Notes under the pieces: model-generated
The model's input: the letters and a program-made list of their open reading frames with translations, nothing else
What the model was told of the DNA's origin: nothing
The model's database searches: none
Source: Sodiomyces alkalinus F11
Lineage: Eukaryota > Ascomycota > Sordariomycetes > Glomerellales > Plectosphaerellaceae
DNA: 64,000 nt
Assembly: GCF_003711515.1 (NCBI RefSeq)
Contig: NW_021167086.1
Coordinates: 1,712,289 to 1,776,288, forward strand
Direction of reading: 5' to 3'
Program-made: the position numbers and the translations under genes
Shown: positions 30,561 to 42,400 of the stretch, one piece after another
How positions within the stretch are numbered: the stretch's first letter is position 1
Layout: every line of letters begins with the position of its first letter

Positions 30561-33500
30561 ATGTATATAGTCCCTGTAAGTGATTTTTTCTACGCCGTAG
30601 TTCGTAGCGCTCTAATACTATCGAAAGTTAAAATAGTTAGTTAAACCGACTAGGAGGCTAAACACTACTATAGTTATGGTATCGTTAAGCTATTTTCCGA
30701 GTTCGGGTTCTATCCGCGGTCACGTTAAAGGATTTACGCTACCTATATTACCTATAAAGCTAACCTTAAAGCTAACTATTAAGCCGCCCGTCCTATACCT
30801 CCTATAAGTTCTACGGCTCCTCCACTAGCTATTCTAACTATTCTAATCGGTAACCCTCTACTATAACCTGCCCCTATACCTCCTTAACTATCCGTTCTAA
30901 TAGGTAACTCTCTATTAGACCCTCCTCCTACGCCCGCTCCTTAAAGGGGTAGCCGTCGCCGTGGCTATAACTATAGCCCTAACGCTCCCTAGTCCACTAT
31001 AGGTCACTACTATACTACCTATAACTGTTACCTTATAACGGCCGCTTTTAGTACGCGCCGAAATAATACACCCTATAATACCTATAATAACTATAGCAAT
31101 CGCAGGATATATTAAAGGACGGCTATTACTACTAGCCAGCGTAGGGCACGGCTATAAACCGACCGCCCCGTAGTTTATAATAGGCCGCTAGGGTAGTATT
31201 AGCCGGGTATTACGGTTAATTACTACGACCTTAGATAAATACGGGTAAAATATAAATATTACCCTACGCTCCATTAGATTAGTAAGAAGTTATAGGTTAG
31301 TTTTCTATCCTGTATTATTAACTGTTAGATAACCGCTATTATCTTATTTTATATAGGAATCGTTACCTATAAGCCCGAAATTCGGCGCCTATTATAACTA
31401 GGGCGATATCGATATTCCCGTTATCTCCCCGCTACCCGACTTTTTCTAACGCCTATTATATGCGGATACCGCTTAAGCTATAGATAATCCTAAGAGAATC
31501 CGTTAATATAATAATACCTTTTAGTTTATATCTATATAATATACTAAGACCCGTTAAGGTGCTATAGCCGGCGGTGTAATAGCCTTCTAGATCCATAGTA
31601 CCTTTTATTACTATATAGGGCCATTAAATACTATAGGTCGACTTCCCTCCTTTACCTAGCTATACTTTTACGACCCGTAGACTACTACTAACTACCGGCT
31701 CGCGAACACCCAGAGCCTTGACTCTACGCTTAACTATTATATTCTAAGGGAGATCTTAGACTTCTGATATAAGTATAACCAGTTCGTCTACCTACATAAA
31801 ATAGCCTATGAACGCTTTAACTCCCTCCGCGAGTAATACCGTGTTATACTAAACCCCTAGATAGAATTAGTTATTAAGAAAGGTGCTAATATACAATATG
31901 AGAATCTGCCCGTTACGGATAAGGTTATGGCTATTATATGGGATAGGTAGGGTAAACGTTATTACAAGGATATTATTATCGTAGAGAGATAGTCTAACAG
32001 TAGAGTTAGCGGCCTTAACCGGATAGACTATAAATATTCTACCTACCGACCGTTATCTTACCCGCTTATATATCCGTAAGGCAGTTCCAGATATTACTAG
32101 TAGTTATAGTTACGGGATATTTATAACTATTAGCAGCAGAATACTAGGGTAAAGTTCTGTTAGTTCTACTATTATATACTACACCAGCGATACTAGTAGA
32201 GGTTTATGCCTTTTACTTATAACTATCTTTTTTGATAGTTTTTAGTGGACCTATAAGTCTTCTACGATTAAAAAAAGCTTTTATAGATCTAGCACCACTA
32301 GAATAAGCTACGGGCTAACGTATATAACGGGTTACAGGATTAGGCGTATAAAGCTAATAGCGATATCCGTAATATTAGCTAATAGATCGTCTTACCGTTA
32401 AATTATATTAGCGGTTAGTGGTTTATTTGGGAATACTATTAGGATTTTATAGTAATTATACGGGCTCTCGGTACTCCGACCTTTTTTATTACCTTTATAG
32501 CTAATTCTACCTAGCTAGAGATTATACGGGAGCTTTAGCTAGGTTAGACTACGAATAACCGGCCTAATTTAGTCGACTATGTAATCGAGTTAAAGTCCCG
32601 TGACCTAGAATAGCAGCTACGTAATAGTCTATTTAGTGAGTTTACCCGGATTATATAGACCATGGAATACTAGAAGCGCGGTCGTCTATACTATTATATC
32701 CTTCTTTTCCTTACGCCGCGGGCAGCTAAGACATATAAGGACCCCGTAACTATTAATAAGGTTATCTTTACAGAGCTACCGGACCGCGAGTTAGATCCTA
32801 CTAGCCGTCTTCTTAATATTCTTAGCAAGAGTATAATATATAGTCCTTACGGTAATAATAAGCCCTTTACGCCGAGTATATAGCTGTAGTCTAATAATAA
32901 GAATAGTATAAAATACTCTAAGCGGTTCTCTAAGCCGTATTACTTAATGATAACTATACGCGAGGATAGTTATCCTAAATACAAGCGCCGTAACTCTAGC
33001 CTACGTGTTATAAAAAGAGGCCGTATAGGAGAGGTCCCCGTTAATAACTGTTTTATTATCCCCTATAGTCTATATCTTTACCTTCGTTATAGTACCTATA
33101 TTAATATTAAGATTTACGGGTGTATTAAGGTAAGTTACGCTTCTATCTCTCCGCTACGGCGTATATACTAATATTAATATTTACGGATCTATTTAGGCTA
33201 TTAAGTACGTGTATAAGTACGTTTATAAGGGTAGCGACTATATAACTACGCTAATATCGGGCGAAAAGGACGAGGATAAGGTAAATCTCTATTTATAAAG
33301 CCGTTATATCGGTCCCGCGGAGGCCGTTATTTAGTTATTCGAGTTCTCTGTATACTATAAGTATCTCCCCGCTATACGTCTTCTATTTTACCTTAAGGAA
33401 TAGTAGCCTATATACTTCGGCGATAACGCGACCGTAAGCTAGATTAAGCGTATATTACGGGAGCGGAAGACTTAGCTAAGAGGCCTTTTCGATTATAACT

Positions 33501-33755
33501 ATAACAACGCTAATAGCCGCGAGTTATTCTATTACTAGTTTCCTAGCCGTTATACGTGGAAACCGTAATAGTTTACTTAGTAGCCGAGGCAGTGTGGATT
33601 TTAAATCGGCTATCTACGGTATATACTCCTAACGGCTACAAAGGCGTAGTATTTACGGTTACTCTTAGTCTTCGTTTAAGGGCCTTACGGACCTTTATAC
33701 CGTGGAGGGGGCTATTTATAATACCTACCACAAGACCTGCATTATAGTTATCCTT
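30561..33755 (+). pseudogene. Helitron Rep relic (Helitron-like N domain and HUH Rep)
   Basis: The plus strand reads as the first half of a Helitron RepHel protein. A Pro-rich start (about 30790-30990) and a long degraded N-terminal part come first. At 32390-32720 are the Helitron segments FIWEYY.DFIVIIRALGTP, FFITFIANST.LEIIREL and the Rep motif 2 site, now KRGRLYYYILLFL (Tyr codons at 32689-32697, where active proteins have H.H). Then DPTSRLLNILSK, a Helitron-like spacing of Cys positions, YPKYKRR (32960-32985), PYSLYLYLRYSTYINI, a YKYVYKG-like stretch (about 33200-33230), and IGPAEAVIQLFEFSVYYKYL. A box near 33690-33740 reads TDLYTVEGAIYNTYHKTC. It stops at about 33755, where LINE2 begins; the helicase half and Helitron ends were not found. 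Inactive. Confidence 0.7.
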
Positions 33756-33859
33756 CCTACATCTCATGCTAGCAGCCCCAATTATATTAGTGCGGGTGGC
33801 GGCATACCACCTAAAATCTTAACAGGCACCCTACTCTTAGGAACCACCCTAACCTTCGG

Positions 33860-35650
33860 ACTTAGGGCAATCCGCCGTAACACGCCTAAAATCGGCCCGA
33901 AGAGTATTATTAGATAGCTAACCCCCCACTTAACCTAGCGGCACTAGGTATAACTAGGCGGGCGTTAGACGTAACTCTATAACAGCCTAAGAAGGACTAC
34001 TATATACTACCTACCCCTTAATAAGTCCCCCAGAAAACTCTTCTCGAACCTATAATACCTTAACGGAAGAAGGCCTAAGCGCCCCCCCCCGATAACTAAT
34101 AGGGTCCTAGGCTAGACTAAAGCCCAGAACTAGGGCACCGCCGTAACAATAAACACGTTAGGACCGGCCCTGAAGAATAACGCTAAATCCTTTACCGTAA
34201 AAGCCCGAAAATAATTATAGTAGACTATAAAGGACCTCGTTTAATCCCTATAGCAAAAAGCCTACGCTATCGATATCCTAATCCAGGCGGTCGAATAAGG
34301 TATATATAAAGCACGGGAGACGCCTAAAGCTAACACCGCTCTCGCGGGCTAACTCAGTAATAAATTTATCGGCCTAATTAAGTTAAGGGTTCCGGTCTTT
34401 ATAGCCGGCTTAAACCCTATTAGGGCGTCTGGAGGCAAAGACTCCTAACCCCTACCGCCCGGTATAGCACCGGCCGGTATAACTAACCCTAGCCCTATAC
34501 TCGCTAATACTGCCCCGAAGCCTATAGGACCGTTAAAGGCCCCGTAAGCTATAGAACGATAAACTCGACGCCCCTAATAACAGGTTTAGATTATTATAGC
34601 GAAGTAGGGGAGGAAGAAGAATAACGCTTAGCCTACCGGGTTACCGGAATAACGGCTATAAAGGGCTAACCCCCTAAAGAAGAAAGATAACGGGGTCTTC
34701 CTAAGGTCCCTAGCTAAGACGATACTATAGCTAAAGCGATAAGAGGCTATAATAATTATCCGACGCACGGTGCTTAAAACCGGTAAAGTCAATAACTAAG
34801 ATATCACGGTGGTGGAGTATACCCATACTAGAGTGGCGATATAGCTAAGGAATTCCTAGGCTAGGACGAAAATCCTAAAAGTCAGAGAAAAAATCCAGAC
34901 CGCTATAGGAGCTCTTTATATTCAAGAGGCGGAGACTTAGTAAATCTTTATAGTCTATAAGGTAATCGATTTTATCGATAACTAAGAGAATATAGAGTCC
35001 ACGGTTAAAGAAAAAGCCCTAAAACGAATAAGGCTACAGCTAGTCCGTGTTTCGAAGCGCGGCTACCCAAATAACGACTAAGGCCTATCTAGCTAGTATA
35101 TCTTATTCTAAATAGAACCGAAGAGACGGTTTAGGCTGGTTAAGCCGTCTATACTAGCAAAGCACCGAGATACTAAATAAATTATAGCCTAGTACGGTAA
35201 GTGCTAAGAATACTACCCCCGATATACCTATAATAATACAGCGCGTTATAAAGTATATAGCTCTATATCGACGGACTATACCTATAAAGTATAATATATT
35301 AACTACTACGGACTCTACGCTATAGACAATACTAAATACCCGATAAGACTAAGAAGGGTAAAAGGTAAGATTACTCCTCCTATAAAAGCTAAGCTTAGTA
35401 AGATCCAAGCAGAGGGTATAGCCCTCTATACGAAACTACGGAACCTAAAGCCACTAGCTAAGAGCGTAAAGCCTAATAACCCCGTTACCGACGCTACCGG
35501 GGATAGGGTAACCACCTCTAACGCCGGTAATAATACCGACGCTAATAATAGCGGGGAGACCTAGAACGGAGTTAAGATAGAAGTCGACTCGACTAGGACC
35601 CTATCCTACTAACCCAGGACCCCTAAACGGACCCGGGATAATAGAATACT
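33860..35650 (+). pseudogene. LINE2 ORF1 (gag-like)
   Basis: With RIP stops ignored the frame gives KSFTVKARK, a helical region AYAIDILIQAVEQGIYKAR, then PVFIAGLNPIRASGGKDS. A basic region follows (RRPQ.QVQIIIAKQGRKKN), then ILRKVREKIQTAIGAL, and a Tyr/Cys-rich C-terminal patch near 35190-35340 (YGKCQEYYPRYTYNN...) that stands where Tad1 ORF1 has its zinc knuckles, with most Cys/His turned to Tyr. An Asn/Asp/Thr-rich tail ends near 35600. Nucleic-acid chaperone role by family. Confidence 0.55.
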
Positions 35651-37894
35651 AATACCTATATAGTCGTAAACACAGGTAAAAAAGTCTATAATGATATAGA
35701 CGTGGTTAGGATAAGCTAGCGCCTAGCTAAAGCCGGAGTTAGCCTCGGCCTAAGGACGCGACGCACCGGAGATAGGACCTACTAATAACCCCTAGAAAGG
35801 ACTATAATAGTAGGTAAAGGGGTTACCGGGGACCTAAATCCCGGAAGGATCTTAGCTATATTTAGCAGAACGTAGATAAGAACCGAAGCCTACTTAAGGT
35901 AGCGCTAGTAATCTCTCAGGAACGTAAGCTAAACGTGCTAATATACTAGGAACCCCTAAAAAGGGATTTAAGGGTTAGGTCTTTACCGAACCTGCCTAGT
36001 TATAAGAAATACTTACCGATACGTAGCTAGCCTAACCCGGGGGATAAACCCCGGGTTACTACCTACGTAAAGAATAAACTTAACTCGTAGTAACTAGAAT
36101 CACTAATACCTAGTCCAGAGACCTCTTTTTAATTCGAGTAAATAGTATATACTTCCTCAATATCTACTAAGGATTACTAAAGGATAAGGATATATAGGAC
36201 TCTTTAATAGAGTCCTAATAGTCCCCGCCCCCTAACACCATAATCAGGGGAGACTTTAACGTAAGGTATAAAGTCTAGGAGCTAGACGCTCCCTAGATAA
36301 CTGGTAAGGGTAACGATATCGTGTCGTGGATAGCCCTTTACAGGCTTACCCTCTATAACACCCCTAGGAAGAAGATATATAGCCGCGGCGGCGTATATAC
36401 CGTTATCGACCTAACCTTCTCCACGGCACTCCTTACCGATATAAGGGTTATACTAGAAGCCGGAGCACCGGCCTATTATTACCCCCTAGCCGGCAGAATC
36501 AGTATTATATACATCGCCCTATCGAATATTACCACTAAACCGGACCGTTTTAGACTCCCCGAGGAAGAGGAGAAGAAGGCCGCCATAAGGGGAGAAGTCG
36601 TAAATAACCGAAAACTCCTTACACGACCTCTAAATAAAGACCCGGACTCCCTCGATTAATAGGTATAATAACTAATCGATATTATTATGGGGCCCTTTCG
36701 CCGGTTCGGAATACGATACCGCGGGCTTACTAGTAATAGGAAACTATAATAAAATAACGAATATAGATAGGCCTATTAGGAAACTATCCGCTATAGATAT
36801 TATAACCCTAATAATACTAAAGTATAAAACACCTTCCGGAGGATCGTGAAACGGGTAAGTAGGGATTACTAGAATAAGAAGATAGGAGGGGTAAAGGACG
36901 TTAAGGAGCTATATAAGATTATCGGCTAGTATAAGCTCGGCGATAGACTATCCGCCCCCCCTATTTTTCACGATAGTCGCGGCTTTTTCGAGGACGCCTA
37001 GAAAGGCGAGCTACTAAGGAAAATAAAGCTAGCCCGGAAACCTAATGTGCCTAATGTAGAAGACCCTTAGAATCACCCAATAGAGTCACTAAGCTTAAGA
37101 CGTATCCTGAATAACGGCTATATCCGGAGGGATAAGATAAGGCACTATATAGTTAACGTAAGGACTATAGTACCCAGTAGCGATAGTACTAGCGTTCTCC
37201 TCCTTCGGCTAGTCTAGTAGGATATTAAAGAAAAGAGTATAGAACTCTTTAAAGCCTACTAAGTGACGGGATACTACCTACGCCCTTTCCATAGAGGAGA
37301 TATAGTTATAATCGATAAACCAGGGAAAGATACTAGCACGGTAATAGGCTATAGACCGATCTAATTACTAAATATACTAGGTAAAGGCCTAGAACGTATT
37401 ATCGCGAGGAGGACGGTCTACCGTATTATAGCCGCTAGAATCCTAAACCCCTAGTATATCGGGGCGCTATTAAGCCGGTTAACGATTACCCTAGCCGTGG
37501 TCCTTATATATATTTATTATTTATTATTTATTACTCTGCTCTTGCTTAGCTAAGCTAGACTAGCCACCTAGGTAATAGTCCTTCTCTAATTCTTAAGGGG
37601 AAACCGTTAATAGATAAAAACCCTGCGCTCTTATTATATAAGTAGTTCTATCGTGCGTAGCCGCTACGGTATCGCTCCGCGGCCCCGTTTTTATCGCTAT
37701 TCGAAAACCGGATCTTACCTCCGGGCTACTAGCTAACGGGGGTTAGCTAGTTAGTTTAGTAGGTACTGTGTCGGGTCGTACGCGTCCTTAGTACGCTATT
37801 ACTACGGTTACTCGCCGCCGTCTTTTCCTTTATTCCGGATCCGGTAAGGTTATTCTCCCCTCGCCGCGGTACCCTTTATACCCTCCCTCCCTTT

Positions 37895-37933
37895 TATAGG
37901 GGGGGGGGGCGCGCCTGCCCCCCCCCCCCTATA
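37895..37933. repeat. G11/C12 palindrome
   Basis: TATA, then 11 G (37899-37909), CGCGCCTG, then 12 C (37918-37929), then TATA. It is a near-perfect inverted repeat capable of a long GC stem. LINE3-R has a shortened form (about 53808-53845: GGAGGGGGGGGCAGGCGCGCCC). Lies in the 3' untranslated region of LINE3. Confidence 0.8.
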
Positions 37934-38899
37934 CTCCTTTCTTTATTTATTATTTATTCTATAACTTTCTTCGTATACCTACTATGTATAGTAGCCCTTA
38001 TTTAGTTATATACCTCCTTTACTCCCGCTATATAGGCTCTCCGGGGTAAGCGCTATAGTATAGGCCGGGCGTGGCTACTATTCCCTAGAAGGCGTAGTAA
38101 GTTATAGGGCTAATCCGCCACTCCCTTTTCTTATAAACCTCCCTCTTTTCCTCTCTTTTCCTCCTTTCCTTTTTTCCTTCTTTAAGCTATGATTTGAAGG
38201 TAAGTTTTACGTGGTCGGTATAGTATAAGTACGGCCCTAAAACTCCTATACGGGATCCCCCGGTACCGTTTAGCTATATAGTAGGGGATCTAATAGGGTC
38301 CCGGGTTATACCGTCCTGGCGCCGCCCTCGCTCCGCCCCCGTAGCGCCCGCCTCGGTCTAACTCCCCTACCCCTCTAGATACCTAGTAATAAGACCTCTA
38401 TTATTAAAGGGGGAGCCGGTACCGGCGCCTATAAGGGTAAAAGGCCGGCTACCCCTTAGCCTTCCGCTATAAGTTCCCGGCTTTATTATCGCGGCGCCCG
38501 CTTTACGCCCTCGCTTTGTATTCTAACCCGGTATAATTCACGCCTATACCCGCTCTTACTACCCGTTTATCCCCCTATATCTTTTATATTATCTCTTTAG
38601 CCTATACTTACTAAACGCCCCCTTATTAAAACCCGCCCGGTAAATAATTCCGTTATATTCTCGCTACGCTCCCGCTACGCCCTCGTTATATTATATCTAT
38701 TAACCCTACTTAGGAGCGGGCGTTTATTACGTTAATATATTAATAATAACCGTAATAATAGCTATTACGCCCCGGTTTATCCCCGCTACGCCCCCGGTAT
38801 ACCCTTACTCTGCTAATCCTCCTACTAGGTTCCCCCCCCTATAATAACGCCGCTACCGCCCTTATCGCCGCTGCCGCCGCCGCCCGCGCCGCCCTAACG

Positions 38900-39355
38900 C
38901 CTTTTATGGGTTTTCCCCTTTCTTCGGTATACCGTATACGTTATATCCTTATTACTAATCCTATCGTAAAACGTCCGTAAGTATTGATAGGCGGCTACTT
39001 ATTACACTCGCGCCCTTTAAGCTTACCGCGCCGCTCTCCGCCGGGCTAATAGTATTAGTATAATCGCCGCCCCCGCCGCTACGCCTCCGTAGAGTTATAA
39101 TAATATCTATACTCGTAACGGCGAGACACTAAAGCTTATCCTCGCTTACCTTATAAATTACCCCGCGCCTCCCCCGTGTTAACCCCGTTACTAACACGCT
39201 TTATAGAATATCCCCGTCCTTTTATCGGGAGACCTTATAGCCTTAGCTACTAAGGATAAGGGTAAAGGTAAGGATAAGATTATCCTAATAGACAGTAGAG
39301 CGATTAGCTCCGATAACGATAATAATACGTCCGATAAGTATATAGATAAGGAGTA
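38900..39355 (+). pseudogene. Antisense frame in the 3' region of LINE3-L
   Basis: Plus-strand frame, opposite to the LINE ORFs: SLLLILS.NVRKY, AATYYTRAL.AYRAALRRAN, SYNNIYTRNGETLKLILAYL, LLSGDLIALATKDKGKGKDK, IILIDSRAISSDNDNNTSDK, then YIDKE-TAA at about 39352. The same frame is readable in LINE3-R (52360-52900, minus), keeping the order helical region, Lys/Asp-rich region, Asp/Asn/Ser-rich region. No known domain. It could be a true antisense gene of the element or chance conservation through shared DNA. Confidence 0.4.
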
Positions 39356-39449
39356 AATAGGGTTATAGCACGCCTATAACGCGGCCGTATAGCGGCTATT
39401 AATAAATATCTTATTCTCCTTTTACTTATTCCATTCGTAGCCGTCTTTA

Positions 39450-42400
39450 CCTCCCCGTGTATATACCCGAGGTTTTAGAGCTATAGGGGCTCTACTACGC
39501 CTCCGATTCTAGTTATCGTGCTAGTCGGAAGTCTAGGAGGCGCCCGGTTTATGGGAACCACTTCGCGACCTTCCCCACAGTCTCCTTACTCCGGAGCGCT
39601 AGGAGCTAGTCCTATTTTATTAGTAAGCGTGCGCCTATATTAGCCGTAAAGCGCTCTTATATCTCTTCTAATATATCCCGGCACTATAACACGATATATT
39701 CCGCTATCTCTGGCCCTTTATCGGCGTACTAATAATATAGTATCGTCACGTCCGGCACGCCTTTTATAAAAAGAAAGTAGCGAAGGCCTATTTTCTCTAT
39801 CCAAATCTAGGTAAGGATAAAACTCTATAGTTTTATAAGGCCCTTATACTTCCTAAGCGCTATACGGTTAAACTAAGGCGTTTACGCTATAGCTATACTA
39901 TTATATTAGCGTAATAAGGTATACTTTTACCGGTACGCCTATTCCTCTTAAAGGCGCTAGGCTAATTCCCTCCCGAGGAGCTAAGACTTAACCTCCTATA
40001 TCTATACCCCTTAGGACCTTAGGTAAGGCCTAACCCCTCCCCTACGTCTTCTATACTATATAGCCGCTTCGGCTACTTATCGTACCTAAAGTATCGCTTA
40101 CTCTATCTAGGTGCCTTTTACCCATAGCACCGCTCGCGCGGTTAAGGCGTTATAGTATAAGTTAAGGGGGGGACCCCCGCCTTTATCTTAACTACCTTTA
40201 TAGTAATAGCCCGATACACGCTAGTAATAATATATAAGTATTACGCCTACTTACTAGCTAGTTCTTTTAGGACTTTACTCGGCTTCTCCCCTTTTCCCGT
40301 TATCGTATAGAAGGCTAAGGCCGTGTATAGTATAATACTCCGGACTACTATTTAGTATAGTTTACGCGCGTCCCCGATACGGTAGCCCTATACTAACGCT
40401 ATACAGCGCGTAAGTGCGTATTTCTAGGTAACGAGTTTAGCTTTAAGTCTCCGGATATAGGGACGGAATATAAGCTTTTAGTTAAGGATAACCCCTAAGA
40501 CCTTTATCTCTTTAACTTATAGCACCGGTACGCCCTTAAGGTGTAGCTAAAGCGGTAGCGGGTCTTATTTTCTCGTAAAGTGGAGAATCTTATACTTCCG
40601 TGGCTTAAATTATAGTCCGCTCCTTTATAACTAGCTTTAGTAGACTTATTATACTTTTTTAAGGTACGCCCGTAGTACGGCCTTATTATATTTAAAAGCC
40701 ACGATATTCGTGTTATCGGTAAAGCCGACTACTACGGCCCGCGGTATCCGGATTAGTTCCTAGTAAAGCGTCCCGATAAATAGTATAAAGAGGATTAAGG
40801 AAAGGGGCGATCCTTAGGGGACTCCCGCCTAGATATCTACCTAGTACGCTATATCGTTATTAAAGCGTAGGCGTACTATATGCGCTATAAGGTATAACTA
40901 GGTTTATTTCGTGACCTAGTCCAGGAAGCCGTACTAGGCGAGGACTTTAAGGGGTTTTTAGTATAGTATTACATTAAAGGCGCCTTAGATATTAAGCTTT
41001 AATTACGTTATAGCCCAGCCGCGCTCCTATATAGCGTATACTCCCTGTATAATAACCCTAACCGCTACTATCGTATCGTAGTATCTTCGATTACTTATCT
41101 ATCCGGCTAAAAGGAGTTAGTACTCCTCCACTACGGTTATAATTCTCCTCATTATAATCTTCTTAAGGACCTTCCCTATTACGCTTAGGAGTAATATCGG
41201 TTATTACCCTAAGGCTATTATATAAGCTTCCTTTAGTTTACCCGGTTTCTTAAGCACTATTACCTTTACGGTACGGTATTATTACGGGAAATATACGGCC
41301 TTAAGGCTCGCGGAGAAGAGTTATGCTAATCGCTTATAGAGTGGTTAGCTATAGGCGAGTAGGAATCTATTCGGCAGGCTATCCTCTCCGGGTACCTTCT
41401 ACTTTACTATCTTGTATATAACCTATTAGACCTCTTTTTCTACAACCTATTAGACCTCTTTTTCTATAACCTATTGGACCTCTTTTTCTATAACCTATTA
41501 GACCTCTTTTTCTATAACCTTTTACATAAGTAGTATTACCTCTATCCTCGGCGCGCCGCTAATATACCCGCTTTTTATAGGGTATAGTAGGAGGAAAAAC
41601 TTCGCTATAAGGATTATCGCTTTTCCGGTATATATTATTATAACCGGTCCGCCCGTGCTATACTATAGGGGCGGGATAGATAGGAGGTCTAGGGGCTAAT
41701 AGCTTACCGTCCGGGCCTAGTATTATAATACCTAGAGGCTTTTTTAGTCTACTATTATCGTATCGATAGCGCCACGCTAGCTCTTCCGCTTTTCTATCCT
41801 AACTAGTATATTACGATATTTTTCTGCCTCCTTAAGTTTATCCTACCTACCTCGCGACCTCTACCCGTGGTAGTGCCGTGTTAGCCTTATTACCTCCTTA
41901 TTCGCCTATACTATTTTCTACGTCTATTATAACGGTTTATCGCGGAAGGCGGCTAGCTTATAGCGTGGCGCCGTAGCGTCCGCGATATTAGTAAGGTCTT
42001 ATAGTATTTAGTTTACTACCTAGTCGATTACGTTTAGGGTAAGGGGTATTTCTCTATAGTCTAGCGTTTAGGCCTCTTTTTAGGCCGTTTCGCGGTCTAA
42101 CTTCCTTTACCTATATCCTTTACTAGCGATATACTAGCGCGGTTACGCCGTGTTGATATTAATTACCTAGGCTATATAGTCTAAGCCTATTAGGTCTAGA
42201 TTATCCCCTTAGTGTATATAGGTTAGGTCCGCTAAAACCCAGGTAAGGTTAAGAGTGCTATACTATTAATTAGTATCGGCCTAGGTCCTATTAATATATC
42301 CTTTTAGGGTTATAAGGTTAAGTTATTATCGGTGCGCGAGCGTAATAAAGTCTTCCAATTATATTGTATACCTATTATACCTATCTTAAAAGGGGTTTTT

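Noticed and set aside
41420..41520. CRISPR-like regular repeats
   Set aside because: The 24-bp units are directly adjacent without spacers and lie in frame within a LINE ORF of a eukaryote; a minisatellite.
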